Source: Marinobacter sp. F4218
GTDB lineage: Bacteria; Pseudomonadota; Gammaproteobacteria; Pseudomonadales; Oleiphilaceae
DNA: 64,000 nucleotides
Assembly: GCF_019443085.1 (NCBI RefSeq)
Contig: NZ_JAHZIL010000003.1
Coordinates: forward strand, 1,178,001-1,242,000
Direction of reading: 5' to 3'
Positions 62,902 to 64,000 of this stretch are shown here, one piece after another (within the stretch, counting starts at the first letter, position 1; every line of letters starts with the position of its first letter). A model generated the notes under the pieces. That model had not been told where the DNA came from, did not search any database, and saw nothing but the letters and a program-made list of their open reading frames with translations. The position numbers and the translations under genes were made by a program.

Positions 62902-62929
62902 TTCGAACTGCAGGATACTTCCGTATAAT
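62902..62929 (+). promoter_or_regulatory. Promoter of ppa
   Basis: TATAAT (62924-62929) with TTCGAA 16 bases upstream lies 60 bases before the ppa start. Confidence 0.55.
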
Positions 62930-62990
62930 TGCGCCCACTTTTTAGCCGCAGTTAAACACACTATCTAAACGCACCCTGGAAGGATCGACT

Positions 62991-63518
62991 ATGCAATTCT
63001 CGAACATTCCCTCAGGCAAGAATCCGCCTGAAGACATCTACGTTGCCATCGAAATCCCGGCCAACAGCTCACCGGTCAAGTACGAACTGGACAAGGACAT
63101 GGGTGCCCTGCTGGTCGACCGTTTCATGGCGACGCCAATGTTCTACCCGGCCAACTACGGGTTCATCCCGCACACTCTGGCCGACGACGGCGATCCACTG
63201 GACGTACTGGTCGTGACCCCGTACCCGGTCCAGGCCGGTTCGGTTATCCGCTGCCGCCCGGTGGGTGTGCTGAACATGGAAGACGAAGCCGGCGGTGACG
63301 CCAAGCTGGTGGCGGTACCCCACGACAAACTGACCACCACGTACCATGGCGTCAAGGAAATCGACGACCTGCCCGAGCTGCTGCGCGACCAGATCAAGCA
63401 CTTCTTCGAGAACTACAAGACGCTCGAACCCGGCAAGTGGGTCAAGGTACAGGGTTGGGATAACGCCGCTGCCGCCAAGAAAGCCATCGAAGAGTCGATC
63501 AAGGCCTACAAGGGCTGA
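62991..63518 (+). CDS. ppa: Inorganic pyrophosphatase
   Basis: This 175-residue family I soluble pyrophosphatase hydrolyses PPi to phosphate. The signature [10 protein letters not shown] is intact, with the MNYP-like [10 protein letters not shown] before it and [18 protein letters not shown] at the end. A terminator follows. Confidence 0.97.
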   Translation: MQFSNIPSGKNPPEDIYVAIEIPANSSPVKYELDKDMGALLVDRFMATPMFYPANYGFIPHTLADDGDPLDVLVVTPYPVQAGSVIRCRPVGVLNMEDEAGGDAKLVAVPHDKLTTTYHGVKEIDDLPELLRDQIKHFFENYKTLEPGKWVKVQGWDNAAAAKKAIEESIKAYKG

Positions 63519-63540
63519 TCAACCCGCTTTTGACGCACAA

Positions 63541-63567
63541 AAAACCGGGCAGAAGCCCGGTTTTTTT
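63541..63567 (+). terminator. Rho-independent terminator of ppa
   Basis: AACCGGGC-AGAA-GCCCGGTT forms a perfect stem followed by a run of T residues. Confidence 0.95.
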
Positions 63568-63586
63568 GTTTTCGTGGCCCCCTTAA

Positions 63587-64000
63587 CTAGCCACGGGAGA
63601 GCAGATCCCGCATGTCGCTGATCGCTGCGTTGGCCCGGGACAGATAGGCCGCCATGGTGAGGGAGTGATTGGCCAGCACCCCGAAACCATTGCCGTTGAG
63701 CACCACCGGGCTCCACATCGAACCCTGCGCCCCTTCGAGTTCGATAATGACCTGCTTCACGCTGGCCATGGCATTCTTGTCCTGCAGCACCTTGCGAAAA
63801 TCAACTTCAATGGCGCGGAAGATGTGCAGCAGGGCCCAGGAACTGCCGCGAGCCTCGTAAAACACGTCGTCGATCCGTGTCCAGGGCGTTTTCACATCAA
63901 TGGAACCGGTTTCCTCGTCCAGCGGATCGTCCTGGTTAACGTTGGCGACCGCATCGGATACCGACGCTTTACCAACGCTTTCCCCGAGAGTCCGGGACAG
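63587..64000 (-). CDS. DUF2333-family protein (C-terminal part, runs off window)
   Basis: The minus-strand frame is open from the right edge to a TAG at 63587, giving about 137 visible codons. The visible part contains DDPLDEETGSIDVKTPWTRI and SSWALLHIFRAIEVDFRKVL, matching the C-terminus of the DUF2333 family of inner-membrane-anchored proteins. A GTG at 63895 could be mistaken for a start, but the preceding codons are conserved. The function is unknown. It converges with ppa. Confidence 0.8.
   Translation of the reverse strand: MSRTLGESVGKASVSDAVANVNQDDPLDEETGSIDVKTPWTRIDDVFYEARGSSWALLHIFRAIEVDFRKVLQDKNAMASVKQVIIELEGAQGSMWSPVVLNGNGFGVLANHSLTMAAYLSRANAAISDMRDLLSRG

Noticed and set aside
1..64000. 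CRISPR arrays, insertion sequences, tRNA or rRNA genes, prophage
   Set aside because: No regularly spaced repeats, transposase or integrase frames, tRNA-like cloverleaf ends or rRNA signatures were recognised on reading the window.

Overview
The window is a GC-rich (about 60%) chromosomal segment of a marine gammaproteobacterium, most like Marinobacter. The grounds are the Pseudomonas-type ubiE-ubiJ-ubiB-hisI-hisE-tatABC block, a wax-ester-synthase-like acyltransferase, a FFLEELY-type protein, a PHA-granule-region protein, and a PQQ alcohol-oxidation locus arranged like those of Pseudomonas. No rRNA, tRNA, CRISPR array, insertion sequence or phage gene was recognised. It is a gene-dense, ordinary-looking chromosome with two rich metabolic islands.

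Left part, 1-6.2 kb: a minus-strand PQQ biosynthesis operon pqqABCDE ends in an S9 peptidase that runs off the window. The 23-codon pqqA is separated from pqqB by a strong stem-loop. Next to it is exaC, an NAD aldehyde dehydrogenase, whose promoter region carries a motif found again in the 22.9-26.6 kb alcohol-oxidation locus.

6.2-19.2 kb is a guanidine-nitrogen island. Two separate guanidine-I (ykkC-type) riboswitches each sit behind a sigma-54-type promoter with a nearby NtrC-like site. The first leads two urea-carboxylase-associated proteins (probable carboxyguanidine deiminase subunits), a 1211-residue biotin carboxylase of the urea/guanidine type, and a periplasmic binding protein. The second leads the matching ABC permease and ATPase. 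Between them lie an AcrR-like regulator, a BASS-family symporter, a GlnT-like glutamine synthetase and a MetX-like alpha/beta hydrolase. The last two diverge from a promoter region containing an AcrR/TtgR-like palindrome. No allophanate hydrolase is present in the window.

19.2-22.9 kb holds a TAXI-type TRAP transporter with an internal attenuator-like hairpin.

22.9-38.5 kb is the PQQ alcohol-oxidation locus: a quinoprotein alcohol dehydrogenase with the extra aspartate of lanthanide-dependent enzymes, a XoxJ/MxaJ-like binding protein and a PedF-like cytochrome c. It also holds a four-gene ABC system like PedA1A2BC, a second NitT/Tau-like ABC importer, an ErbR/AgmR-type response regulator, a NahK/ErcS'-type hybrid kinase, a FIST sensor protein and a porin. 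PQQ synthesis, the dehydrogenase, its cytochrome, metal supply and regulation are thus all in one window.

38.5-64 kb is mostly housekeeping: acyltransferase and hydrolase genes, ubiquinone synthesis (ubiE, J, B, H and an I-like gene), hisI/hisE, tatABC, rsmE, pepP, a Zur-box-preceded zinc-responsive ABC cluster, zapA with 6S RNA and 5-formyl-THF cyclo-ligase, ilvA, rpiA, an acyl-CoA dehydrogenase, ppa and a partial DUF2333 gene.
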